Shown: positions 35,926 to 44,435 of the stretch, piece by piece
Layout of the letters: every line of letters starts with the position of its first letter
Position numbering within the stretch: the first letter of the stretch is position 1
The notes under the pieces: model-generated
What the model was told of the DNA's origin: nothing
The model's database searches: none
Seen by the model: the letters and a program-made list of their open reading frames with translations, nothing else
Source of the DNA: Kribbella catacumbae DSM 19601
GTDB lineage: Bacteria; Actinomycetota; Actinomycetes; Propionibacteriales; Kribbellaceae
NCBI RefSeq assembly: GCF_000372465.1
Contig: NZ_AQUZ01000064.1
Span: forward strand, 1 to 47,387
Direction: 5' to 3'
DNA length: 47,387 bases
Position numbers and translations under genes: made by a program

Positions 35926-36818
35926 ACCGCATCTCGCGGGGCACGCCCGCTGGCGACGCCTACCTCGACCTCAAAAACCAGGCCAAGCAGGCGGGCCGGG
36001 CCACCCAGGAACTGCTTCAGCTCTACGTTCTCGAGGGATTCCTCGCCCGGCTCGCTGTCAGCAACGTGAGCGACGGATTCGTCCTCAAAGGCGGGGTGCT
36101 GCTTGCCGCGTTCGAAACGCGTCGCCCGACCAAGGACGTCGACCTTGCCGCGGTCAATCTGGCCAACTCCACCGAGGCGGTGCTCGCAGCCATTCAGACC
36201 GTGCTCGAGACACGGCCTGCTGAAGACGACGGCATCGAGTTCTTCCCTGACACTGCTACCGCGGATGTCATCCGTGAAGAGGATCAGTACTCCGGCGTTC
36301 GCGTTCACGTCGACGCTCGGCTGGCGAGCGCGAAACTGCCATTCCACGTGGACGTCAACGTCGGCGATCCGATCTGGCCCGCACCGATGACAGTCGCCGT
36401 CCCGCGGCTCCTCGGCGGTACCCCGATCCGGCTGTCCGGTTATCCCGTACACATGATCCACGCCGAGAAGATCGTCACTGCTGTACAGCGGGGCACAGCC
36501 AACACCCGGTGGCGTGACTTCGGGGACGTCTGGACGCTCTCCCGCCGGCATCCGATCGAGGGCACGAACCTGCAGCGCGCAATCCGGGAAGTCGCCCAGG
36601 GACGCAGCGCGGTTCTCGCTCCGTTGACAGAGGTCTTGGATGGATATGCCGGGCTTGCGCAGACCAGGTGGGCGGCCTGGCGACGTCGTGGTGGGTCAGA
36701 TCATTTGCCTGAACAGTTCAGCGATGTCCTCGACGGAGTCGTCCGCTTCGCCGAACCGCCGGTGCTCGGCCAGGTGAGCAACCTGATGTGGGCTCCAGAC
36801 AGCGGGCTTTGGGAGTAG
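35922..36818 (+). CDS. abiEii: AbiEii-type nucleotidyltransferase toxin
   Basis: A 298-residue member of the DUF1814/AbiEii nucleotidyltransferase family. The start is GTG at 35922, overlapping the antitoxin stop (GTGA). FVLKGGVLL (K56, G57, G58) and RRPTKDVDLA (R68, D72, D74) are the family's nucleotide-binding and metal-binding motifs, and IHAEKIVTAVQRG with RWRDFGDVW match the later conserved helices. In characterised pairs this toxin is bacteriostatic, and some family members add nucleotides to tRNA. Abortive infection against phage is the likely role. Confidence 0.88.
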   Translation: MNRISRGTPAGDAYLDLKNQAKQAGRATQELLQLYVLEGFLARLAVSNVSDGFVLKGGVLLAAFETRRPTKDVDLAAVNLANSTEAVLAAIQTVLETRPAEDDGIEFFPDTATADVIREEDQYSGVRVHVDARLASAKLPFHVDVNVGDPIWPAPMTVAVPRLLGGTPIRLSGYPVHMIHAEKIVTAVQRGTANTRWRDFGDVWTLSRRHPIEGTNLQRAIREVAQGRSAVLAPLTEVLDGYAGLAQTRWAAWRRRGGSDHLPEQFSDVLDGVVRFAEPPVLGQVSNLMWAPDSGLWE

Positions 36819-36957
36819 GAACGCGCGACTCGACTCGAGACCCGGACCGCCATCACATGCCAAGTGGCGCAGAGATGGGTGGCCGCGCTCGGCGGAGCGT
36901 GGCGACGGCGCGGATCTGCAGGTTGGTGGGTGGTGGCGGTCCGGGTGTTGCGGAGTG

Positions 36958-36967
36958 AGAGCGCTCT
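36958..36967. promoter_or_regulatory. LacI-family-like operator upstream of the GH3 gene
   Basis: AGAGCGCTCT is a perfect 10-bp palindrome with a central CG, 99 bases before the GH3 start. LacI-type repressors of sugar genes in actinomycetes, such as CebR, bind related sites (GGGAGCGCTCCC). The match is partial and no regulator gene lies next to it. The rest of 36819-37066 shows no gene. Confidence 0.4.
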
Positions 36968-37066
36968 AGTTCCGGAACCGGTGGGGTCTTGACCGCGGGG
37001 CGGGGAGGGCTGAGAGTCGGGCGCGACGCGTGCGTGAGGCTCGCGCCCGACCTTGAGGAGTCGCCC

Positions 37067-40000
37067 ATGCCCAGGTGGCCTGGTTTCCGCCCGCCCAGAC
37101 GACGTACGGCTCTGATCACGGTGGCTGCGCTGGTGACCGGGCTCTTGCCGCTCGGCGTCGCCGCGCAGGCGGCTGCCGACGACCCGGCCCCGACGCTGCT
37201 CGCCGCGTTCGAGGGGGCCGAGGCGTTCGCTTCGCCGCCGAACCCCGGCATCTTCGGCTGGGGCAGCGACGCCGACGACCCGCCGACGATGGAGTTCCAG
37301 GCCCGCGCCGACGCTCCCGTCGGCGAGAAGGTGCTGCACGGGACCTACAACATCAGCGGCTGGGGTGGCTTCAGTCACGACGTGACCTTCGACCAGAACC
37401 CCGGCAACTGGTCGATCCACAAGGGCATCCGGTTCTGGTGGTACGGCCAGAACACCGCGCCGCTGCCGCCCGGCTCCGGCAAGCGGATCTTCTTCGAGAT
37501 CAAGGACGGCGGCGCGAACGCCGAGGCGTCGGAGCTGTGGAACACCAGCTTCACCGACGACTGGCAGGGCTGGCACCTGGTCGAGATCCCGTTCAGCGAC
37601 CTCGTCTACCGCGGTGACTACCAGCCCGTCGGCGGCATCGACCAGATCCTGAACCTGACCCAGATGTGGGGCTACGCCTTCACCATGCCCGGCGGCGCTC
37701 CTGGTGAGTTCGCCATCGACCAGGTCGAGGTCTACGGCAAGGCCGACCCGGCGCTGAAGGCGAGTGTCGTCACCGACGCGGGGGTCTACCCGGTCAAGGA
37801 GGGCAGCACCGCTCAGGTCAAGCTCATCGTCGCCACCACCGGCGCCGTGCCGCTGGAGGAGCCTGTCACGGTCGAGTACCGCACTGGTACCGGTACGGCC
37901 GGCTCCAGCGACTACCTGCCGGTGTCCGGCACCTTCACCTTCCCAGCCGGTACTGCGTCTGGCGCGACCCAGGTCGTCCAGGTGGCCACCAAGAAGGACA
38001 AGACGGCCGAGGTCGCCGAGACCATTCCGGTGGAACTCACCGTGACCGGCGCGAAGGCGCCGACCGTCACGCCACATGTGGTCATCAACGCGCACGACCT
38101 CCCGTACCTGAACAGCAAGCTCCCGGTGAAGCTCCGGGTGAAGGACCTGCTCGCCCGGATGACGCTGGCCGAGAAGGTCGGCCAGATGACCCAGGCCGAG
38201 CGGAACGCGCTGCGGTCGAAGAGCGACATCGCGACGTACGCGCTCGGCTCGCTGCTGTCCGGTGGCGGCTCGGTGCCGACGCCGAACACGCCGGCCGGGT
38301 GGGCCGCGATGATCGACAGCTTCCAGCTGAACGCGCAGGCGACCCGGCTGCAGGTGCCGCTGATCTACGGTGTCGACGCGGTGCACGGGCACAACAACGT
38401 GATCGGTGCGACGATCCTGCCACACAACATCGGGATGGGCGCGACGCACGACCCGGAGCTGTCCCGCAGGTCCGGTGAAGTGACCGCGACCGAGGTCCGC
38501 GCCACCGGCGTCCCGTGGGACTTCGCGCCCTGCGTCTGCGTGGTCCGCGACGACCGCTGGGGCCGCTCGTACGAGGGCTTCAGCGAGGATCCCGCGCTGG
38601 TGAAGGTGATGGCCAGTGTGATCACCGGCATGCAGGGCAAGGCCGACGGCAGTCAGCTTGCCCAGAGCAACCATGTGCTCGCCAGCGCCAAGCACTACGT
38701 CGGCGACGGCGGTACGACGTACGGGTCGTCGACGACGGGTAGCTACAAGATCGACCAGGGCGTGACCGAGGTGACGCAGCAACAGCTCGAGGCGATCCAC
38801 CTCGACCCGTTCAAGACGTCGGTCGACCTGGGCGTCGGCACCGTGATGCCGTCGTACTCGAGTGTCGACATCATCGGCGACGACCAGGGTCCGGTGAAGA
38901 TGCACGGCAACGCGGCGCTCATCAACGGAGTGCTGAAGGAGCGGATGGGCTTCAAGGGGTTCGTGATCAGCGACTGGCAGGCGATCGACCAGCTGCCCGG
39001 CGACTACCCGAGTGACATCCGTACGTCGATCAACGCCGGCCTCGACATGATCATGGTGCCGACCAACTACCAGGGCTTCACGCAAGGCCTGACCGACGAG
39101 GTCACCGCCGGTCGCGTGACCCAGGCCCGGGTGGACGACGCTGTCAGCCGGATCCTCGCCGAGAAGTTCAAGCTCGGCCTGTTCGAGCGCCCGTACGCCG
39201 ATCCGAGCAAGCTGGGCAGTGTCGGTTCGGCAGCTCACCGGGCGGTCGGGCGAGAGGCCGCGGCCAAGTCGCAGGTGCTGCTGAAGAACGACGGCAACCT
39301 GTTGCCTCTGGCACCGACTGCGAAGGTCTACGTTGCCGGTAGCAACGCCAATGACCTGGGCAACCAGATGGGCGGCTGGAGCATCACCTGGCAAGGTGCC
39401 TCCGGCAACACCACCACCGGTACGACGATCCTCGACGGGATCAAGCAGGTCGCACCAACGGCGACCTACAGCCAGGATGCCTCGGCCCCGCTCGATGGCC
39501 ACGAGGTCGGTGTCGTCGTGGTCGGCGAGAAGCCGTACGCCGAAGGAATCGGTGACGTCGGCAACAACGGTCACACGCTCGGTTTGACCGCCGCCGACAA
39601 GGCAGCAGTGGACAAGGTGTGCGCGGCGATGAAGTGTGTCGTCCTGGTCGTCTCGGGCCGGCCGCAGGTCATCGCCGATCAACTCGGGAAGATCAACGCG
39701 CTGGTCGCGTCGTGGCTGCCCGGGACCGAGGGCGCCGGCGTCGCCGACGTACTGTTCGGCAAGCGGCCCTTCACCGGCCGACTCCCGGTCACTTGGCCGA
39801 AGTCGGTTGAGCAGCAGCCGATCAACGTCGGCGATGCGGCCTACGACCCGCAGTACCCGTTCGGCTGGGGTCTGACCACCCAGGCGGCGGCTCGTAAGGC
39901 TTTGGTAGATGCCAAGACCGCCTTGCTGCGCAAGGGCTTCCTGGACCCGAATGTGCTTGCCTCGGTCATCTACATCGACCTGGCGCTGCACGTGAAGGAC

Positions 40001-40255
40001 TGGTCAGGGCCGCAGGCAACCACTGCCCTGACGGCACTCGGTCAAGCTGGCAAGTACTTGCAGCGGTCGAAGCTCGACTCGTTCAACGACGCCGATGCTG
40101 TCGTCGCCGGAGCCCGCTGGATCGCCCAGGACCAGATCGGCCAGAACCTCGATGAAGCTACGTCGAAGCTCACGTCGGACGCTGAGCACCTGGCACTCGG
40201 CGGCGAGCTCGCCAACGCGATCGCCAAGCTGACCGCTGCCTACAAACAAAAGTGA
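37067..40255 (+). CDS. Secreted multidomain glycoside hydrolase family 3 enzyme
   Basis: A 1062-residue exported enzyme. Signal peptide 1-37 (RRRTALITVAALVTGLLPLG). A carbohydrate-binding beta-sandwich (about 40-225, CBM11-like) is followed by a Calx-beta-like domain (230-330; TVEYRTGTGTAGSSDYLPVSG). The GH3 N-terminal barrel (345-680) carries the nucleophile in FVISDWQAI (about D636) and KHYVGDGGT. The GH3 C-domain spans about 730-935, and a helical tail 940-1062 looks like the C-terminal FIVAR/FIMAH-type module. The barrel motifs fit beta-glucosidase or exo-beta-glucanase types. The start at 37067 has GAGGAG 6 bases upstream; the open frame further upstream is not used. It should release glucose or oligosaccharides from plant or fungal glucan. 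Confidence 0.88.
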   Translation: MPRWPGFRPPRRRTALITVAALVTGLLPLGVAAQAAADDPAPTLLAAFEGAEAFASPPNPGIFGWGSDADDPPTMEFQARADAPVGEKVLHGTYNISGWGGFSHDVTFDQNPGNWSIHKGIRFWWYGQNTAPLPPGSGKRIFFEIKDGGANAEASELWNTSFTDDWQGWHLVEIPFSDLVYRGDYQPVGGIDQILNLTQMWGYAFTMPGGAPGEFAIDQVEVYGKADPALKASVVTDAGVYPVKEGSTAQVKLIVATTGAVPLEEPVTVEYRTGTGTAGSSDYLPVSGTFTFPAGTASGATQVVQVATKKDKTAEVAETIPVELTVTGAKAPTVTPHVVINAHDLPYLNSKLPVKLRVKDLLARMTLAEKVGQMTQAERNALRSKSDIATYALGSLLSGGGSVPTPNTPAGWAAMIDSFQLNAQATRLQVPLIYGVDAVHGHNNVIGATILPHNIGMGATHDPELSRRSGEVTATEVRATGVPWDFAPCVCVVRDDRWGRSYEGFSEDPALVKVMASVITGMQGKADGSQLAQSNHVLASAKHYVGDGGTTYGSSTTGSYKIDQGVTEVTQQQLEAIHLDPFKTSVDLGVGTVMPSYSSVDIIGDDQGPVKMHGNAALINGVLKERMGFKGFVISDWQAIDQLPGDYPSDIRTSINAGLDMIMVPTNYQGFTQGLTDEVTAGRVTQARVDDAVSRILAEKFKLGLFERPYADPSKLGSVGSAAHRAVGREAAAKSQVLLKNDGNLLPLAPTAKVYVAGSNANDLGNQMGGWSITWQGASGNTTTGTTILDGIKQVAPTATYSQDASAPLDGHEVGVVVVGEKPYAEGIGDVGNNGHTLGLTAADKAAVDKVCAAMKCVVLVVSGRPQVIADQLGKINALVASWLPGTEGAGVADVLFGKRPFTGRLPVTWPKSVEQQPINVGDAAYDPQYPFGWGLTTQAAARKALVDAKTALLRKGFLDPNVLASVIYIDLALHVKDWSGPQATTALTALGQAGKYLQRSKLDSFNDADAVVAGARWIAQDQIGQNLDEATSKLTSDAEHLALGGELANAIAKLTAAYKQK

Positions 40256-40294
40256 TCGGCAAACTGAAGTAAAGAATCAGGGGCCGGCGAGTTG

Positions 40295-40395
40295 CAACCA
40301 CCTGATCATTCGCCCCCTTTTCACCCTCGCCACTGCGTGCGGCGACCAGATCGGCGGTCTGGAGGGTGAAAAGGGGGCGAATGATCAGGTGGTTG
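40295..40395. repeat. 101-bp palindrome with 34-bp perfect arms between convergent genes
   Basis: The left arm (40295-40328) and right arm (40362-40395) are exact reverse complements over 34 bases, with a 33-base centre. Each arm contains TGATCATTCGCCCCCTTTT, the same core that ends the 312-bp element at 13993-14304. It sits exactly between the stops of the GH3 gene (+) and the MMPL gene (-), so it may also serve as a two-way terminator; the arms contain short T or A runs but no long ones. Confidence 0.92.
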
Positions 40396-40404
40396 GCCCT
40401 GAGT

Positions 40405-42546
40405 TCAGACGGTCACTAGTTCTCGCTCACCAGCCGGCGCCGGCTGAGCGGCGGACAGCTTGTTCGGCCACCAGGCCTTGCGACCCAGCAGGACCATGAT
40501 CGACGGCAGGATCACGATCCTGACCAGGGTGGCGTCGATCAGTACGGCGACCGCCAGGCCGACGCCCATCTGCTTCATCTCGATCATGCCGAGCGAAGCG
40601 AAGACAGCGAAGACCGACACCATCACGGCTGCCGCGCTGGTCACCACGCCGGCCGACTCGACGATCCCCTTGCGGACCGCCTCCTGGGCCGTCAGCCCTG
40701 CCTCGACCCCTTCCCGGATCCGGCCGAGGACGAACACGTGGTAGTCCATCGACAACCCGACCAGGATCACGAACAGGAAGACAGGGATCCACGACACCAC
40801 GAACCCTGGTGAGGTGAAGTCCAGTAGCCCTTCGGCCCAGGTGTGCTGGAAGACCAGCGCCAGTACGCCGAAGCACGCTCCTACCGACGCCAGGTTCAGC
40901 AGCGTCGTGACGAGTGCGATCGCGAGGCTGCGGAAGGTGAACGCCATCATCAGCAGCGTCAGGATGAGCACGAAGGCAATCACATAAGGCAACTGATCAC
41001 GCTGGTGCTGCCCATAGTCGACCGATTGCGCTGTCTCTCCCCCGACGGCCCAAGTTGCCCCAGGCAACGCCTTCGGAACCAGGTCGTTCCGCAGCCGCTC
41101 CAGCGCCGCCCGGGCATCCTGACTCGTGTCCGGCCGAACCGACACGACCGTCAGTACTGCGGTCCCGCCCGACTCCCGGATCTCGCTGCCCGGCGTCACC
41201 ACGAACTCCTTGCTGTCCACCGCGGCCTGCCGCAACCTCGTCAGCCCGGCGATCGCGTCGTCGCCCTTCGCGACCACGTCGTACGCCATGCCCTGCGACG
41301 GGAAGTTCTGCTGCAGCGCGGTCATCGTGCGGACCTCGGGAATGCTCTGCGGCAATGTGCTCAGGCCACCCGGCTCGGTCTTCATCCCGAGCGCCGGTAC
41401 TACGAGCGCGACCACCACGACGGCCGAGCCGACCAGCGCGACCTTCGGGAAGCGCAGTACGGGAGCCAAGATGCGGCGGCTGATGCCACCCGGGCCGATC
41501 CGCCGGTTCAAGCGCCACAGCAGCGGTACGCGCGGACGGTCGACCCGATGACCCAGCTTGGCCAGCAAGGCCGGCAGAACGGTGAGCGAGCCAAGGACCG
41601 CCACCGCGACCACCACGATCGTTGCCGTCGCCATCGACGAGAAGACTGGGTCCTGCGCGATGTACAGCCCTGCCATCGACACGATCACCGCGAGGCCGGA
41701 GACAACCACCGAGTGCCCCGACGTGGCCGCGGCGATCTCGACGGCGTCCACCGTGCCATGACCGCGTCGCCGTTCCTCTCGTTCACGCTTCAGATAGAAC
41801 AACGAGTAGTCGACGCCGACCGCCATACCGATCAGCAGTACGACGTTCGCCACCGAGCCGCCGTCGGGGAAGATGTACGACAGCGGAGCATAGAAGCCGA
41901 GGGCCGCGCCGACCGCCGAGAACGCCAGCAGGACCGGGATGCCGGCCGCGATCAGCGCACCGAAGGCGAGCAGCATCAACGCGAACGTCAGCGGCAGGCT
42001 GATCTTCTCGGCCCTGGCCAGGTCGGACCCGACCTGCTTCCAGATCCCGGCGTCGATCGAGGCACTGCCGGCCTGCTCGATCGTCATCGACGGATTGGCC
42101 TGCTGCACCTCCTTGGTTGCCGCTAGCAACTTATCGACATTGTCGGCGGCGTCGTCCTCGCCACCCTTCATCGTGATCGGCAGCAGGGCGGCCTTGCCGT
42201 TGGCCGCCCAGACCGGCTGACCCACCGCCGCGACGGCGTCGATCGCGGTCATCTTCTGCTGGAGCTGGCTGAACGCCGTGGTGGCGGCCGCCTTGTCCAG
42301 CTGGCCGTCGGGATCGGTCAGCAGGACCGTCTCGGACGGCTTGTTCTCCAGCCCTGCCTCGCGGATCAGTTCGGACGCCGTACCGGACTGGCCGATCCAG
42401 GTGTCTTCCGCCTTGGTCTGTTGTTTGGGAAACGCGATCATCAGTCCGACCGCGACGACGACGAGCATCAGCCAGAGGCCGATCGCCCGCCATGGATGGG
42501 TAGCACTCCAGCGCGCGACGCGCACCGTCACCGATCCCCTGCTCAT
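40405..42546 (-). CDS. MMPL/RND family transporter
   Basis: A 713-residue protein of the MMPL branch of the RND superfamily. An N-terminal helix (AIGLWLMLVVVAVGLMIAF) leads to an outside domain, a block of six helices (GVDYSLFYLKREREERRRG is the signature at the end of helix 4), a second outside domain and a second block (GLSMDYHVFVLGRIREG). Both halves carry the D-Y pair used in proton coupling. Actinobacterial members export lipids or drugs; substrate unknown. It is about 3' to 3' with the GH3 gene, separated by the palindrome. 135 bases separate its start from the GlxA-type gene. Confidence 0.87.
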   Translation of the reverse strand: MSRGSVTVRVARWSATHPWRAIGLWLMLVVVAVGLMIAFPKQQTKAEDTWIGQSGTASELIREAGLENKPSETVLLTDPDGQLDKAAATTAFSQLQQKMTAIDAVAAVGQPVWAANGKAALLPITMKGGEDDAADNVDKLLAATKEVQQANPSMTIEQAGSASIDAGIWKQVGSDLARAEKISLPLTFALMLLAFGALIAAGIPVLLAFSAVGAALGFYAPLSYIFPDGGSVANVVLLIGMAVGVDYSLFYLKREREERRRGHGTVDAVEIAAATSGHSVVVSGLAVIVSMAGLYIAQDPVFSSMATATIVVVAVAVLGSLTVLPALLAKLGHRVDRPRVPLLWRLNRRIGPGGISRRILAPVLRFPKVALVGSAVVVVALVVPALGMKTEPGGLSTLPQSIPEVRTMTALQQNFPSQGMAYDVVAKGDDAIAGLTRLRQAAVDSKEFVVTPGSEIRESGGTAVLTVVSVRPDTSQDARAALERLRNDLVPKALPGATWAVGGETAQSVDYGQHQRDQLPYVIAFVLILTLLMMAFTFRSLAIALVTTLLNLASVGACFGVLALVFQHTWAEGLLDFTSPGFVVSWIPVFLFVILVGLSMDYHVFVLGRIREGVEAGLTAQEAVRKGIVESAGVVTSAAAVMVSVFAVFASLGMIEMKQMGVGLAVAVLIDATLVRIVILPSIMVLLGRKAWWPNKLSAAQPAPAGERELVTV

Positions 42547-42681
42547 CTTGTTACCCCTCGCCGTCCCCGAACGGGCGCTTTACCCGCTCGACACGAGCCT
42601 GGGCCCCAGCCGCCGAGATCTCAGGAGTGCAAAGTCCCGTGGGATGGGGGTGCTAGGTCTACCCCGCTGTCGTGCGGGGCG

Positions 42682-43599
42682 TCAGCTCGCGATGGCGCGG
42701 GCGCGGAGACGGCGGAGCATCCGGGCATCCTCGAAGCCGACCGCGCGGGCCGCGGACTCGACGGTCGCGCCGTGGCCGATCAGGTGCTCGGCCCGCTCAA
42801 GCCGGAGCAGCTGCTGATACCGCAGCGGCGTCAGACCCGTTGCCTGGTTGAAGATTCGGGTCAGTGTCCGTTCACTGACGCCCGCACTCGCGGCCAGATC
42901 GGCCAGCCGCAGCTGGTCGGCGTACCGGCTGTCGATGACGTCCTGAACCCGATGCGCGAGGTCATTGAGATGACCGCGATGCCGGAGCATCGCACTCTCC
43001 TGCAGCTCGTCACCGTTGCGGCGCGCGTAGACGACCATCTCGCGCGCCACCCGCGCCGCCGCCTCGGCTCCCCGGGCGGCGGCCACCAGGTGCAGCGCCA
43101 GATCGATTCCGCTGGCGATCCCGGCCGACGTGATCACCCGGTCGTCGACGACGTACAGGACGTCGCGGACGATGTTCGCCTTCGGGTAGCGCGCCGCCAG
43201 TTCGTCGGTCAGGTCGTGGTGCGTCGTGTAGCGCCGCCCGTCCAGCAGACCAGCGGCGCCGAGCGCGTCGGCACCCGAACACACGCTCGCGACCGAACCA
43301 CCGGCCGCATGGTGAGTCCGCAGCCGCAGTATGCTCGCCGCCGCGATGTCCGGTCGCGGCGCCAACCGCGGCGACCGCCAGCCCGGTACGACGATCAGGT
43401 CGGCCGGCCCGAGGTCCGGCCAGTCAAGCTCCGGCTTGAGCGGCACCCCCTGCGCGGTACGGATCTCCGCGGTCTCCGCCACGTACGTCAGGTCATAGCC
43501 GTAGCCGAGGTCGTTCGCCGTCGAAAACACCTGGGCCGGACCGGCCAGGTCCAGCAGGTGCACTTTCGGCAGCAGAAAGAAGACGACCCGGGTAGGCAT
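42682..43599 (-). CDS. GlxA-type transcriptional regulator (DJ-1/PfpI plus AraC HTH)
   Basis: A 305-residue protein starting at ATG 43599 (MPTRVVFFLLPKVHLLDLAG). Residues 1-180 are a DJ-1/PfpI-like domain with the elbow cysteine in ASVCSGADALGAAGLLDG; the C-terminus is an AraC-type double helix-turn-helix (LADLAASAGVSERTLTRIF, GLTPLRYQQLLRLERAEHLI). GlxA-type regulators sense small molecules and control catabolic genes. It follows the isochorismatase-family gene by 7 bases, so the pair is an operon and the enzyme may act on the regulator's signal or target pathway. Confidence 0.88.
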   Translation of the reverse strand: MPTRVVFFLLPKVHLLDLAGPAQVFSTANDLGYGYDLTYVAETAEIRTAQGVPLKPELDWPDLGPADLIVVPGWRSPRLAPRPDIAAASILRLRTHHAAGGSVASVCSGADALGAAGLLDGRRYTTHHDLTDELAARYPKANIVRDVLYVVDDRVITSAGIASGIDLALHLVAAARGAEAAARVAREMVVYARRNGDELQESAMLRHRGHLNDLAHRVQDVIDSRYADQLRLADLAASAGVSERTLTRIFNQATGLTPLRYQQLLRLERAEHLIGHGATVESAARAVGFEDARMLRRLRARAIAS

Positions 43600-43606
43600 G
43601 ATCCGG

Positions 43607-44206
43607 TCAGGATGCCATGACCAGCGGCGCAATCTCGTCGAGTGTCCGGATGGTGGCGAACCGGCCGGCCAGCGCGTACTCGGTCCGTTCGGCGATCGCG
43701 TCCGCGCCGAGCGTGCGCGGATCAGCCAGTACGTCGGCCAGCGGGGCGTCGGCGGGCATCGTCCAGTGCGGCACCGGCATGGTCGCGGTCGCGTCGGTCA
43801 CGAAGACGACGTCGTACCCGAGATCGGACGCGACCCGTGCCGTCGTCTCGCAGCACTGTTCGGTCCGGATCCCGCAGACGACGATCTCGCGGATGCCGTG
43901 CTGGGTGAGCTGTTGCTGCAGATTGGTCGTGGTGAAAGCGTTGTGCGCCGTCTTGGCCAGAACCGGTTCACCTTCGGCCGGCTCGAGTCCCTCGATCAGG
44001 CGGACGTGGCCGCTGGCCGGGTCGAAGGCGCCGCCGGTACCGGGCTCGGTGTGCAGCACCCAGACGACCAGGTCGCCCTTGTCGCGGGCTGCGCTGACCA
44101 GCCGATTCGCCCGGTCGGCGATGTCGGGATGGTTCACCACACTCCAGCTCTCCCGTACCCGAAAGGATTCCTGAACGTCGATCACCAGCAGAGCTGTCTG
44201 AGTCAT
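43607..44206 (-). CDS. Isochorismatase-family cysteine hydrolase
   Basis: A 199-residue alpha/beta hydrolase-like protein with the full catalytic set: D10 (LLVIDVQESF), K85 (PVLAKTAHNAF) and C118 (GIRTEQCCETTARVASDLG). Family members hydrolyse isochorismate, nicotinamide or N-carbamoyl compounds; the sequence does not settle which. The length is normal. First gene of a two-gene operon with the GlxA-type regulator, divergent from the mutarotase gene. Confidence 0.86.
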   Translation of the reverse strand: MTQTALLVIDVQESFRVRESWSVVNHPDIADRANRLVSAARDKGDLVVWVLHTEPGTGGAFDPASGHVRLIEGLEPAEGEPVLAKTAHNAFTTTNLQQQLTQHGIREIVVCGIRTEQCCETTARVASDLGYDVVFVTDATATMPVPHWTMPADAPLADVLADPRTLGADAIAERTEYALAGRFATIRTLDEIAPLVMAS

Positions 44207-44435
44207 GCATCCATCGTCGATCGCCGGTCCGGTCCCGGGTAAGACCGCATCAGGCCCAGAACCGGACCGATCTGGTCAGCGATCTTGGCGCACCTTCGGG
44301 CATTGGGCAGTCATCGGACGAATTCGAACCGTTACCAACTATTCCAAACACCGGACAACCCTGCCTACAGTGCGACGGTCGGCCATGTGCGCGCTCTCTC
44401 GGCCGGCATCCGCCCAGCACAAGTGAGGGGATTCC

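Noticed and set aside
36701..39991. A 1096-codon open frame on the minus strand across the GH3 gene
   Set aside because: It lies opposite a strongly supported GH3 enzyme, its product is Arg/Asp/Val-rich shadow sequence with no family motif, and high GC favours long antisense frames.
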